From the NCBI RefSeq assembly GCF_004795735.1, contig NZ_CP039247.1:1922001-1986000 (forward strand): a DNA stretch of 64,000 bases, written 5' to 3'. Below, piece by piece: positions 49,892 through 58,600 of the stretch. Positions within the stretch are counted from its first letter, which is position 1. Each line of letters starts with the position of its first letter. A program made the translations under genes and the position numbers. Origin of the DNA: Corynebacterium endometrii. GTDB lineage: Bacteria > Actinomycetota > Actinomycetes > Mycobacteriales > Mycobacteriaceae. Under the pieces are notes generated by a model. It saw nothing but the letters and a program-made list of their open reading frames with translations, ran no database searches and was not told the DNA's origin.

Positions 49892-50083
49892 ATGAACCTT
49901 GACGGTCTTGCAGATAAGGCAAAGGAAGCCGCCGCCAACAACCGTGACAAGATTGATGAGCAGGCCGACAAGCTCATTGATTCCAAGGTCCAGGGTGAAA
50001 ACGCCGAGAAGGTAAAGTCCGGCGTTGACAAGGGCCTGGATTCCGTCCTCGGAGACGGCGCCGACAAGGGCGAGCAGCAGTAG
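49892..50083 (+). CDS. MT0933-like antitoxin family protein
   Basis: 63 aa, highly charged and helical. It has the repeated Asp/Lys pattern (LADKAKEAAANNRDKID, KVKSGVDKGLDSVLGDG) of the small actinobacterial family named after the mycobacterial MT0933 antitoxin. GAAGGAG is at a good distance from the ATG. No toxin gene adjoins it: the next gene is convergent glutaminase and the upstream one is the IS. The name therefore does not show a toxin-antitoxin role here. Confidence 0.72.
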   Translation: MNLDGLADKAKEAAANNRDKIDEQADKLIDSKVQGENAEKVKSGVDKGLDSVLGDGADKGEQQ

Positions 50084-50118
50084 GCCCAGGGCCCCAAAGG
50101 TTACAACGTAGCTAGAAC

Positions 50119-50154
50119 AAAGCAGCCAGCACCGGTACGCGGTGCTGGCTGCTT
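50119..50154. terminator. Bidirectional terminator between the antitoxin-like gene and glsA
   Basis: Arms of about 16 bases (AAAGCAGCCAGCACCG / CGGTGCTGGCTGCTTT), 5-base loop, A run before and T run after. Confidence 0.92.
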
Positions 50155-50169
50155 TGCTTATTCAGGGGT

Positions 50170-51534
50170 CTAGACTCCCTGGCCGTTGATCTCGTAGTCC
50201 TCGCCATCGGGCTGGTTGTCACGGGACGTTTGCTCGGCGTCCTTGTGCTTTTCATCGCCAACAAGGGACGCCACGGCGGGGACGTCGGAGGAATCGCGGA
50301 GGGGCACCTCGGTGCCGTCGGAGAGGGTGCGGTCAGAAAGGATCCCATCAGGGTCGATCGCCGCAATGTGGTGGCCGTCCTCACGCAAGCGGCGCAGGCC
50401 CTCTTTGAGCATGCGGCGCGCAATCTTGCTGGAGCCGGAGACAAAGGAGAAGTCCAGCAGGATGTTCTTCTCCTCCAGCTCATACTGGGCGAATACCTCG
50501 TGGAGGATGGATTCCGCCGCGTTGAAATTAATGTAGCCCTGCAGGCGGACCACGGCATCATCGCCCTCGCGGCGCACGGAACGCACCGCGTTGACCCCAT
50601 AGCGCTCCACCGTGGACATCAGGTGCAGGCCCATGTCCTTGCTCATCAGCTTGAAGGCCTCCACGCCGCGCACGGAATTGCCCTCCTCGTTCAGGCGGGG
50701 GCTCAGCGTCGAAATACCCAGCAGGCCCGGCAGCGTGCCAATCAGGCCGCCTGCCACACCGGATTTGGCGGGGATGCCCACCTGCGCCATCCAGCGGCCG
50801 GCCTGGTTGTACATGCCCGCGGAACTCATCACCGCCATGGTAAGACGGCAGACGTCCGCGTCCAGTATCTTCTCCCCCGTGACCGGTTGGCGGCCGCCGT
50901 TGGCCAGGGTCGCGCTCATCACGGCCAGGTCCTTTACGGTGACCAGCGTCGAGCACTGGTTGGTGTAGGTGAGCACGGCATCATCAGCGGCGTCCTCAAT
51001 AATGCCGTAGGTGCGCAGCATGTAGGCCAGGGACATGTTGCGGTCCGCGCCCTGCAGCTCACTGTCATTGACCTCCGCGTCGATGGTCAGCTCGCGCCCC
51101 GCCAGGCGGGAGAGGAATTTGCGGATGGTCTCCACGCGCTCCTCCGGGGAGGACTCCGCCCCGTTAATCAGCTGGTTAACCGCGATGGCGCCCGCATTAA
51201 TCATGGGGTTTACCGGGCGGCCGTCATCCCCCAGGCTCATCTCATTGAACGCCTCTCCAGACGGTTCCACGCCCACCGTCTCGGCGACCTTGTCCGGGCC
51301 CAGCTCCTGGAGCGCCAGCGCGTAGACGAACGGCTTGGAGATGGACTGGATAGTGAATTCATAATCCGCATCCCCCACCGCGTAGACATGGCCGGAGGTG
51401 GTGCACATGGCGATGCCCAGCTTGTCCGGGTCAGCGTGGGCCAGCTCTGGGATGTAGTCAGCAACGTCGCCGTCCTTGTTGTCACGCACGGCGTCGAGGA
51501 TTTCTTCGAGGTAAAAAGGAATGGGTGTTTGCAT
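50170..51534 (-). CDS. glsA: Glutaminase A with C-terminal STAS domain
   Basis: 454 aa. The N-terminal 300 residues are a serine-dependent glutaminase: the SxxK motif SISKPF contains the catalytic Ser and Lys, followed by NPMINAGAI and AKSGVAGGLIG. The enzyme converts glutamine to glutamate and ammonia. Residues about 325-415 form a STAS domain (VVRLQGYINFNAAE, LLDFSFVSGSSKIA), an add-on seen in other actinobacterial glutaminases that may regulate activity. The last 40 residues are polar and disordered-looking. The ATG at 51534 is preferred to the GTG at 51546. Confidence 0.92.
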   Translation of the reverse strand: MQTPIPFYLEEILDAVRDNKDGDVADYIPELAHADPDKLGIAMCTTSGHVYAVGDADYEFTIQSISKPFVYALALQELGPDKVAETVGVEPSGEAFNEMSLGDDGRPVNPMINAGAIAVNQLINGAESSPEERVETIRKFLSRLAGRELTIDAEVNDSELQGADRNMSLAYMLRTYGIIEDAADDAVLTYTNQCSTLVTVKDLAVMSATLANGGRQPVTGEKILDADVCRLTMAVMSSAGMYNQAGRWMAQVGIPAKSGVAGGLIGTLPGLLGISTLSPRLNEEGNSVRGVEAFKLMSKDMGLHLMSTVERYGVNAVRSVRREGDDAVVRLQGYINFNAAESILHEVFAQYELEEKNILLDFSFVSGSSKIARRMLKEGLRRLREDGHHIAAIDPDGILSDRTLSDGTEVPLRDSSDVPAVASLVGDEKHKDAEQTSRDNQPDGEDYEINGQGV

Positions 51535-51579
51535 AAGGCCACCCACTTTACCCGTCTTTGGCCGCTAGACTTGGGGCGC

Positions 51580-52131
51580 ATGAGGACAGCTTTGATAATC
51601 GTTGACGTGCAATATGATTTCTGCCCGGGAGGCAGCCTGGCTACCGCGCGCGGCCATGAGGTGGCCGCAAAGATCGGCCGGCTGCAGGCCTCCGGGCGGT
51701 ACGCGGCGCAGGTGACCACGCAGGATTGGCACATCGACCCGCGGGGCCACTTCTCCGAGCAGCCGGATTTCGTGGACACCTGGCCCGTTCATTGCGTGGC
51801 GGAGTCCCCGGGCGCGGCGCTGCATGCGGATCTCGATGAATCTTTCATCGATGAGCGCTTCTACAAGGGGCGATACTCCGCCGCCTACTCGGGTTTTGAG
51901 GGCAGCAGCGCGTCCGGTCAGTCCCTGGCCGCATGGCTCAAGGCCCAGGGCATCGAGGCGGTTGAGGTAGCGGGCATCGCCACGGATTATTGCGTCCGCG
52001 CCACCGCGTCCGACGCCGCCCTAGAGGGCCTCCACGCCACCCTCCTTAGCGAGTATTGCTCCGCCGTGGATGAATCTAATAATGACAAGGTCTTCGCCGA
52101 ACTCGGCGGGCTGGGCGTCAAGATTGCATAA
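51580..52131 (+). CDS. pncA: Nicotinamidase
   Basis: 183 aa. Hydrolyses nicotinamide to nicotinate for NAD recycling and also activates pyrazinamide. The catalytic triad is D9 (IVDVQ), K96 (FYKGRYS) and C138 (GIATDYCV). The metal ligands are D49, H51 and H57 (QDWHIDPRGH). Length is as in mycobacterial PncA. The ATG at 51580 is divergent from glsA. A longer open frame upstream is antisense to glsA and is not used. Confidence 0.95.
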   Translation: MRTALIIVDVQYDFCPGGSLATARGHEVAAKIGRLQASGRYAAQVTTQDWHIDPRGHFSEQPDFVDTWPVHCVAESPGAALHADLDESFIDERFYKGRYSAAYSGFEGSSASGQSLAAWLKAQGIEAVEVAGIATDYCVRATASDAALEGLHATLLSEYCSAVDESNNDKVFAELGGLGVKIA

Positions 52132-52135
52132 AAAA

Positions 52136-52153
52136 GGCACCCCGGAGGGTGCC
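52136..52153 (-). terminator. Terminator after the DUF3618 gene
   Basis: GGCACCC / GGGTGCC with loop CGGA; six T follow on the minus strand (A run at 52130-52135). Confidence 0.8.
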
Positions 52154-52177
52154 ACGAGGCGCTCCGCGCGCTAGCAA

Positions 52178-52456
52178 CTAGCGGCGCTCTGCCAGCAGGC
52201 GCTGAAGCTCCTTGATGTCATTGGAGCGGCGGCGGGAACGGAATACGGCCAGGGCGATGCCGCCCACGATTACCGCGGCGATGCCCGCCAGCGCCATCTG
52301 AACGTTTTGATCCTGCAGCTTTTCGGTAGCGGCTACCTTTGCGTCGGCAGCAAGTGCCTTTGGCTGGCTACGGTTAGCCAGCTCGTCGAGGGTGCCGGCC
52401 AGCTGACGGCGGGTGCGCTCAATCTCGCGCTGGATGTCCTCAATGTTGCGTGCCAC
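52178..52456 (-). CDS. DUF3618 domain-containing membrane protein
   Basis: 92 aa. The DUF3618 motif is IEDIQREIERTRRQLAGTLD at residues 5-24, then a helix, one TM segment (about 55-73) and a basic C-terminus. The start is the GTG at 52456, with AGGAG about 10 bases upstream; the frame continues open far upstream but overlaps bcp on the other strand. These small proteins often lie next to membrane-remodelling genes in actinobacteria. Function unknown. Confidence 0.82.
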   Translation of the reverse strand: MARNIEDIQREIERTRRQLAGTLDELANRSQPKALAADAKVAATEKLQDQNVQMALAGIAAVIVGGIALAVFRSRRRSNDIKELQRLLAERR

Positions 52457-52570
52457 GGTATAAAACTCCTGGAATATAGTTAGTGCATCAATTATCAGTA
52501 ACCAGACTAGTCTAACCCAACCCGTTCGTGCACAAGCGTCCAAGGGCCCGGTGGCTGTATTGTTGAATGC

Positions 52571-53041
52571 ATGACTGAGCAGATTCGATTGGAAGAGGGC
52601 GCTAAGGCCCCTGATTTCACGCTGACGGATGATGCCGGCAATGAAGTCTCCCTGCGTGACTTCACCGGTCAGCGCGTCGTGGTCTACTTCTATCCCCGCG
52701 CCAACACCCCGGGTTGCACCAAGGAGGCCTGCGATTTCCGCGACAGCCTCTCCCAGCTCAATGACGCAGGTATCGCAGTGCTGGGAATCTCCCCTGACAA
52801 GGTGGATAAACTGGCGCAGTTCCGCGAGGAGCATGACCTCAACTTCCCCCTTCTGTCCGATGAAACCAAGGAAGTCATGCAGGCGTACGGCGCCTTTGGC
52901 GAGAAGAAAAACTACGGCAAGGTAGTCCAGGGCGTCATCCGCTCCACCTTCGTTGTTGAACCTGACGGCACAATCGGCCTGGCCAAGTACAACGTCAAGG
53001 CCACCGGCCACGTTGCCCGCATCATCAAGGACATCCTTTAA
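52571..53041 (+). CDS. bcp: Thiol peroxidase, Bcp/PrxQ family
   Basis: 156 aa peroxiredoxin that reduces peroxides, probably with thioredoxin or mycoredoxin. The peroxidatic Cys49 is in NTPGCTKEAC, and a resolving Cys54 lies five residues on, as in PrxQ. GISPD and the RSTFVVEPDGTI C-terminal block are conserved. It is followed after 6 bases by the interrupted TetR gene, which therefore was probably in the same operon. Confidence 0.95.
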   Translation: MTEQIRLEEGAKAPDFTLTDDAGNEVSLRDFTGQRVVVYFYPRANTPGCTKEACDFRDSLSQLNDAGIAVLGISPDKVDKLAQFREEHDLNFPLLSDETKEVMQAYGAFGEKKNYGKVVQGVIRSTFVVEPDGTIGLAKYNVKATGHVARIIKDIL

Positions 53042-53047
53042 AGCCCC

Positions 53048-53221
53048 ATGACCGCCACCTCTGACACCGAAATCCTGGTCCCGCGCCGCAGGCCGGCCCA
53101 GGCGCGCAGCCGCGAGCGCTTCGAGCGCATCCTTCAGGCTGCCCGTGACGTGTTGGTGGAGACCGGTTTTGAGTCCTTTGGGGATGCGGACGAAATCCTG
53201 GAGGATTTTCCGCATGACTAA
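53048..53221 (+). pseudogene. fasR: 5' part of a TetR regulator (FasR position), interrupted by an IS
   Basis: Codons 1-44 of a TetR regulator (53048-53179), ending helix 1 with LVETGFESF; then 13 codons of the insertion sequence and a stop at 53219. The HTH recognition helix is missing from this piece. Together with 54627-55133 it makes a 212-residue protein in frame. Gene order bcp - TetR - acpS - FAS-I is the same as recalled around fasR (cg2737) in C. glutamicum, which represses fatty-acid synthesis genes. The identity as FasR is by position; the interruption is seen directly. Confidence 0.85.
53177..53179. repeat. Left copy of the 3-bp target duplication (TTT)
   Basis: TTT directly before the left end of the IS; the same three bases follow the right end at 54624-54626. 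Confidence 0.85.
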
Positions 53222-54623
53222 TATTCGATACACGGATGCCCAACGACTTAAGGCATTAGAAGTATTCGACAGAACTCAATCTGCTACACAGACTGTCCGG
53301 GAGTTGGGCTACCCAGGCCGTTGGACGCTCCATCGCTGGATTAGGGAACGTTCTGAACCCCCAGCCGCCCCTATTCGGCGTACAAGCTTGAAACGCTACC
53401 CATTTGCGACAAAGCTTAAAGCTGTCGAACTCTTTGTCTCCGGCATGTCTCCTGATGCCGTTGCAGCCGAGTTGTCGCTGAACTCGAAAATGAGCGTCTA
53501 TGCTTGGGCTCAACGATTCCGCGAAGAAGGAAAGTGGGGGTTGATGAGCGCAACTGAACGCAAACAGTCAGCAGGTATCGTAACTCACAAAGCTTTTGAA
53601 AAGTCACTTCCAGACGATGCGACGGAACTTAAGAAGCTGGCAGCGCGCCTATCAGTAGAAAAGGCTGTGTTAGAGAAAGAGCTGGAAGAAATAAAAAAAG
53701 ACGACAGCATCGACCCGACCAACCTCAGTAACAGGTTTAAAGCCATTGTGGTCGATGCGTTACGGTCTACGTTCCCAATTTCACTGCTGCTCGATATCGT
53801 CGGACTATCCTCATCTAGCTTCTACTACCAGCTCAACGTGCTCAAGGCCCCTTCAAAATATGCGGGGCTGACCGAAAAAATTACCGAAATCGTAGAAGAT
53901 TCCGGATTTAGTTACGGATATCGTCGCGTATGGATTCAGCTGAAAAACTTAGGCATCAAGGTCAGTGAGAAAGTTGTACGTCGAATCATTTCTGCCGAAG
54001 GGTTAACGGTGCGCTACGTTAAGAAAAAGCGTGGTTATTCGTCATATCGCGGTGAGATTTCAGATGCACCGCCGAACCTGGTTAAACGGAATTTTCATGC
54101 TGATAAGCCTGGGTTACTGTGGTTGACAGATATTTCAGAATTCCCTGCTGATGACGGAAAAATATACTTTTCAGCGTTGGTGGATTGTTTCGACGGAAAG
54201 ATTGTAGGAGCAACGACGAGCCACCATCCCAATCAGAAACTTGCTGACGATTGCCTAGCTCAGGCGATTGAAAGTGATGGCCCTGCAGACCCAACAAAAT
54301 TAGTGATTCATTCCGATCGGGGTTGCCATTACCGAGGTAACAGTTGGATCCAAGCCTCCCGGGACATCGGCTTTGTTCGTTCGATGTCGAAGAAAGGATG
54401 CTCACCGGACAATTCGGCGTGCGAGGGATTGTTCGGTCGAATGAAGAATGAGATGTTTTACGGGCGTAAATGGCGCCATCGCGACGAGTTAGAGCACGCA
54501 ATTCATGACTATGTTGACTTCTATAACGAACGAAGAATCAAACTTGAATACGGCGGATTAAGCATCAATCAACGCCGACGCAATTTACTACTCTAAATGT
54601 TCCTAAAAAATGTCCGCATCCCC
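53180..54623 (+). mobile_element. IS3-family insertion sequence within the TetR (fasR) gene
   Basis: 1444 bp. Perfect 12-bp ends GGGGATGCGGAC (53180-53191) and GTCCGCATCCCC (54612-54623), flanked by TTT on both sides (53177-53179 and 54624-54626). It carries one long transposase gene. The DNA is clearly more A+T-rich than the flanks. Exact ends, exact duplication and an uninterrupted transposase suggest a recent insertion. Confidence 0.95.
53214..54596 (+). CDS. IS3-family transposase, single reading frame
   Basis: 460 aa. Two N-terminal helix-turn-helix repeats (about 1-60 and 65-120) lead to a coiled coil (ELKKLAARLSVEKAVLEKEL), then an HTH_21-like part and the DDE integrase domain: D in WLTDISEF, D in IHSDRGCHY, E in NSACEGLFGRMKNEMF. 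Unlike most IS3 elements, the OrfA-like and OrfB-like parts are fused without a frameshift. The ATG lies 34 bases inside the left end, so transcription from bcp-tetR could read in. The frame extends upstream to 53145, but that is host DNA. Confidence 0.92.
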   Translation: MTNIRYTDAQRLKALEVFDRTQSATQTVRELGYPGRWTLHRWIRERSEPPAAPIRRTSLKRYPFATKLKAVELFVSGMSPDAVAAELSLNSKMSVYAWAQRFREEGKWGLMSATERKQSAGIVTHKAFEKSLPDDATELKKLAARLSVEKAVLEKELEEIKKDDSIDPTNLSNRFKAIVVDALRSTFPISLLLDIVGLSSSSFYYQLNVLKAPSKYAGLTEKITEIVEDSGFSYGYRRVWIQLKNLGIKVSEKVVRRIISAEGLTVRYVKKKRGYSSYRGEISDAPPNLVKRNFHADKPGLLWLTDISEFPADDGKIYFSALVDCFDGKIVGATTSHHPNQKLADDCLAQAIESDGPADPTKLVIHSDRGCHYRGNSWIQASRDIGFVRSMSKKGCSPDNSACEGLFGRMKNEMFYGRKWRHRDELEHAIHDYVDFYNERRIKLEYGGLSINQRRRNLLL

Positions 54624-55133
54624 TTTACCTTTGATGAGGTCTCCCGCCGGGCGGGCGTTCCCATCGGCACGCTGTATCAATTCTTTGCGAATAAATACGC
54701 GCTCATCTGCGAATTGGACCGCCAGGACACGGCCGCCAACGTGGAGGAATTGGAAAAATTCTCCCAGCATGTCCCCGCCCTGCAGTGGCCGGATCTGTTG
54801 GATGAGTTCATCGATCACCTGGCGCGGATGTGGCGTGAGGATCCGTCCCGCCGCGCGGTGTGGCACGCCATCCAGTCCACCCCCGCCACCCGAGCCACCG
54901 GCGCCGATACTGAGCGCACCATGCTTTTACCGCTCGCCGCCATCCTCGAGCCGCTGGCGCAGGACATGGAGTACGAACAGCGCATCGAGCTAGCCCGGTT
55001 TCTAGTCCACACGGTGGTCTCACTCCTCAATTACGCCACCCACGCCGATTCCGACGAAGACTTTGACGCCGTAGTCACCGAAATCAAGCGAATGCTGGTG
55101 GCGTACCTGTTTTCCGTGGCAACCGGCACGTAG
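54597..55133 (+). pseudogene. fasR: 3' part of the TetR regulator (FasR position), possibly translated as a chimera
   Basis: Host codons begin at 54624 (second copy of TTT) and run to 55133. They encode the HTH (TFDEVSRRAGVPIGTLYQFF) and the whole ligand/dimer domain (about 168 residues). An ATG at 54597 inside the right end of the IS is in the same frame and directly follows the transposase stop (TAAATG), so a 178-aa chimera lacking helix 1 could be made. Without helix 1 DNA binding is unlikely. Confidence 0.82.
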
Positions 55134-55209
55134 CCAAGCCGCCATCAGTGCGATGAGTATTGGTTGCGTTTGCGATCCCCTTGCTTCACCGGCGAACGAA
55201 ACGGCCGGT

Positions 55210-55617
55210 TTAGAGACTAAGCAGGCACGTGGCGGTGGCGTAATCACCGTCATGGCTTATGGATAACGCCGTGGTGAACTCACCCAAGGAATCCACTACC
55301 CGCGAGGCGAGGGAGGGCGCGATCTCATAGGCCACTCTCCCCCACCGGTCGGCATGGACCTCAATCGCGGCCCAGTCCACGTCCTGCTCATCCATCACGG
55401 GCGGGCGCCCGAACAACCCCTGAGACCACGCCTTGATAAAGGCCTCCTTGGCGGCCCAGCGCCCCGCCAGGTGCTCGGCGCGGATGCCGGCGGATCTTCC
55501 GGCCGCCACCCGCAATTCCCGCGTGGAAAAGACCGCCTCAAAAGTGGAACCCGGGCGTTCCAGCTGCTCCGCGAACGCGGGGATGTGGACAAGGTCCACG
55601 CCAATGAACATGCTCAT
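55210..55617 (-). CDS. acpS: Holo-[acyl-carrier-protein] synthase
   Basis: 135 aa. Transfers 4'-phosphopantetheine from CoA to the ACP domain of FAS-I. Metal and CoA sites are D8 (FIGVDLVHI) and the Glu in GRWAAKEAFIKAW. It starts 11 bases after the FAS-I stop with GGAG five bases before the ATG, so it is read from the fas message. FAS-I here lacks the C-terminal PPT domain of fungal FAS, and the neighbour supplies that activity. An ATG at 55611 and a TTG at 55626 are other in-frame starts. Confidence 0.92.
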   Translation of the reverse strand: MSMFIGVDLVHIPAFAEQLERPGSTFEAVFSTRELRVAAGRSAGIRAEHLAGRWAAKEAFIKAWSQGLFGRPPVMDEQDVDWAAIEVHADRWGRVAYEIAPSLASRVVDSLGEFTTALSISHDGDYATATCLLSL

Positions 55618-55628
55618 GAACTCCAAGG

Positions 55629-58600
55629 CTACTTCCCCGTGGTCAGCACGCCGTTGACCAGGCGTGCTGACCCGTCCAGCAACACCGCCGCCTCGCGTTC
55701 CTTCGAGCCGTTGGGGCCTAGGTTGCGCTCCCGCGGGCGTTCATACAGCGCCGGGCCGCCGCGCATCGCCTTTTCAATCCGGCGCAGGCCGGCCGCCTCG
55801 CGCTCGCGCGCCCTGCGCCGCCACGTATCCGCAGCGTCCTCGCCACGCTCGGCGGCCAGCGCCGCCTGGAAGGCGCCGGGATGCACCACGGCCACCAGCG
55901 CGGAGACGTGGCCGAAGCCCAGGGAGGTCACAAGGCCCGCGCGCGGCGGATTCTCACAGCGGGAAAGATCAAGGGCCGTGCGCAGCCACGTCAGGTGTTG
56001 ATGCTCGCGCAGCACTGGATCCACGCAGTCCAGGCTGCGATTCGGAGGGATCACCCCGGAGCGCAGCACCTGGGTGATCCCCACCAGCTGGAAGGCCGCC
56101 GCGCCGCCCTTCGCGTGCCCGGTCACGGTCTTCTGAGAGACCACAAACAGCGGGTTGCCCGGCGTGCGGCCCAGGGCCTCGGCGATGCGTTCATGCAACT
56201 CGGACTCGTTGGGATCATTGGCGTTGGTGGAGGTGTCATGCTTGGATATGACGGCGATGTCATCCGCGGTGACCCCCAGCTCGCGCAGCCCCCGCGCGAG
56301 GCGGGAATCCGCGCCCCCACGGGCCGCGCCCAGCGCGCCGAGGCCGGGTGCGGGGATGGAGGTATGGGCGCCGTCGGCGAAGCTTTCGGCAAATCCCACC
56401 ACGCCCAGCACCGGCAGGCCATGGTCCGCGGCGAAGGAGGCGCGAGCCAGCAGCAGGGTGCCGCCGCCCTCAGACTCGATGAATCCACCGCGGCGGCGGT
56501 CATTCGCCCTGGAAAAGTAGCGGTGCGGGATGCCCTTGGCCTCCATCTCCGAGGAATCCGCGGTGGCGGCCATGTCCCCAAAGCCCGTGATCCCCTCGAT
56601 GCCCAGGTCATCAACGCCGCCGGCCACCACGAAATCAGCCTTGCGCAGGCGCAGCTTATCAACGGCCTCCTCGACGGATACCGCCGCGGTGGCACACGCC
56701 GCCACCGGATGCACCATCTGCCCGTATCCGCCCACGTAGGACTGCATGACGTGCGCGGCGATCACGTTGGGCAGCGCCTCCTGCAGGATGTCATTCGGGC
56801 GGGGCTGCCCCAGCAGCTTGTCGATATAGAGCGAACGCAGGGACTCCATGCCGCCCATGCCGGTGCCCTGTGTTGAGGACACGCGCGCCGGGTGCAGGTG
56901 CTCCAGCAGCTCGGCCGGCGAGAAACCGGCGGAGACGAATGCGTCCACCGTGCAGACCAGGTTCCACACCGCCACGCGGTCCAGGTTGTCCACCATGTCC
57001 GCCGGGATGCCGTAGCGAGCGGGGTCAAAGCCCTCGGGGATCTGGCCGCCCACGAAGCGGGTCATGGCCACCCGGCGCGGCACGCGCACCTCGGAACCGG
57101 CCGGGCGGGTGACCCGCCATTCGGTGCCGTCGAAGCGCACGCTCGCCCCCTCGATGCCGGCAAAGGAACGCGCGGTCTGCTCATCCGGCACGCTAAACGT
57201 GATGGGGTTTTCCAAATAGACGGTGGTCAGCTCCGGCGCCAGGTTGTCCACCATTGGCATGCGTGGGCCGAAGTCATCATGGTAGCGGCGCACCCCCACC
57301 CGGGCTAGGACCTCATCGTGGAAGCGGGCGTGGATGTCTTCCTCCGCAACCTCCTGGCCATCCCGGTCAACCCAGGCGCCGTCCCAGGAAATTAGGCCGG
57401 TGGCCCAGGCCAGCTCCGTCACTCCCGCGGCGGAAAGCCGCCCGGATACCTCCACGTCAAAGCGGGTGCGGGCGGAGCCCAGCGGACCCAACTCGCCGGC
57501 GCCGACAATCACCACCATGTCATCCAGGGCCTGGGTCACGCCGCCGAAATCGGGGCGAGTCCATTCGATTGGCTGATACGGCGTGGGCAGCGCGCGCAGG
57601 GTGCGCGGGGTCTCAGCGTCCACGGTGCGCTCCGGCGCAACCTCCTTGGCCAGGGCCGAAAGATCGAGGTCCGCCTCCGCCAGACCGCCGGTAAGATCCA
57701 GCTCGAACGGCGCCCGGGCGGCGCGGGCGCGGGCCTCACGAGAAGCGCCCTCCAGGAGCAGTGCCCTCGCCATTTCAGGCTGGGAGAAGGTCTTAATTCC
57801 CCTGGCTTCAACGGCTTCAACCAGCTTATCGTTGCCGGCCATGAGCCCGGTGCCGCGGGTCCAGCCGATGTGGGCGTGGACCAGGCTGGCGCGCTGAGCC
57901 CAGACCGGCTCCGCGTTCCAGCGGGCCACCAGGGCGTCGAGGGCGGCCTTGGATTCGCCGTAGGCGCCGTCCCCACCGAAGCGGCCGCGGTTGGGAGAGC
58001 CCGGTATGACCACGTGCAGGCGGTGGCGGACGTTGGTGTCCGCGCCAATGGAGGACAGCCCGGCGATGAGCCTTTCGACGGCCCACAACAGCAGGCGCAT
58101 CTGGGATTCGGTGCGTGGTCCCGCGTCCAGCAGCGTGCCGGAGACCGGCGGCGCCGCGAAGGGGAAGAGCAGGTCCGGGGTCAACGCCGGTTTTATCAGC
58201 GTGGCGGCGCCGCCGACGGTGGCGGTCTGCTCCGTGCCGATCCACTGGATGAGCGCGTCCAGATCCGCGTACGAGGCCAGGTTGGCCGGGACCACCCACA
58301 GCGCCGCGTTGCCCGCCGCCCGGGTGCGGTAGAGATCCTTGTAGAACTCCAGGCGCTCATGGCTCAGGCGTGAGGTGGTGGCGATGACGGTTGCGCCCCC
58401 GGAGAGCAGTTCCCCCGCGATCTCGGCCGCGATGGAATTCGGCGAAGCTCCCGTTAGCACCGCTACCTGGCCGTTGTACTCGAGGCTTTCCGGGTTCTCC
58501 CGCGCGTTCCGCGCGAGGGACTCAAGGCCCAAGTAATCCGCCATGTGGGCCACGGCCTCGCCGGCGCCCCACGTGTTCACGGCATCCGCGTCGAGTTGCC

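Noticed and set aside
50230..51579. Long upstream extension of the pncA frame
   Set aside because: It is antisense to glsA. The nicotinamidase homology begins exactly at the ATG at 51580.
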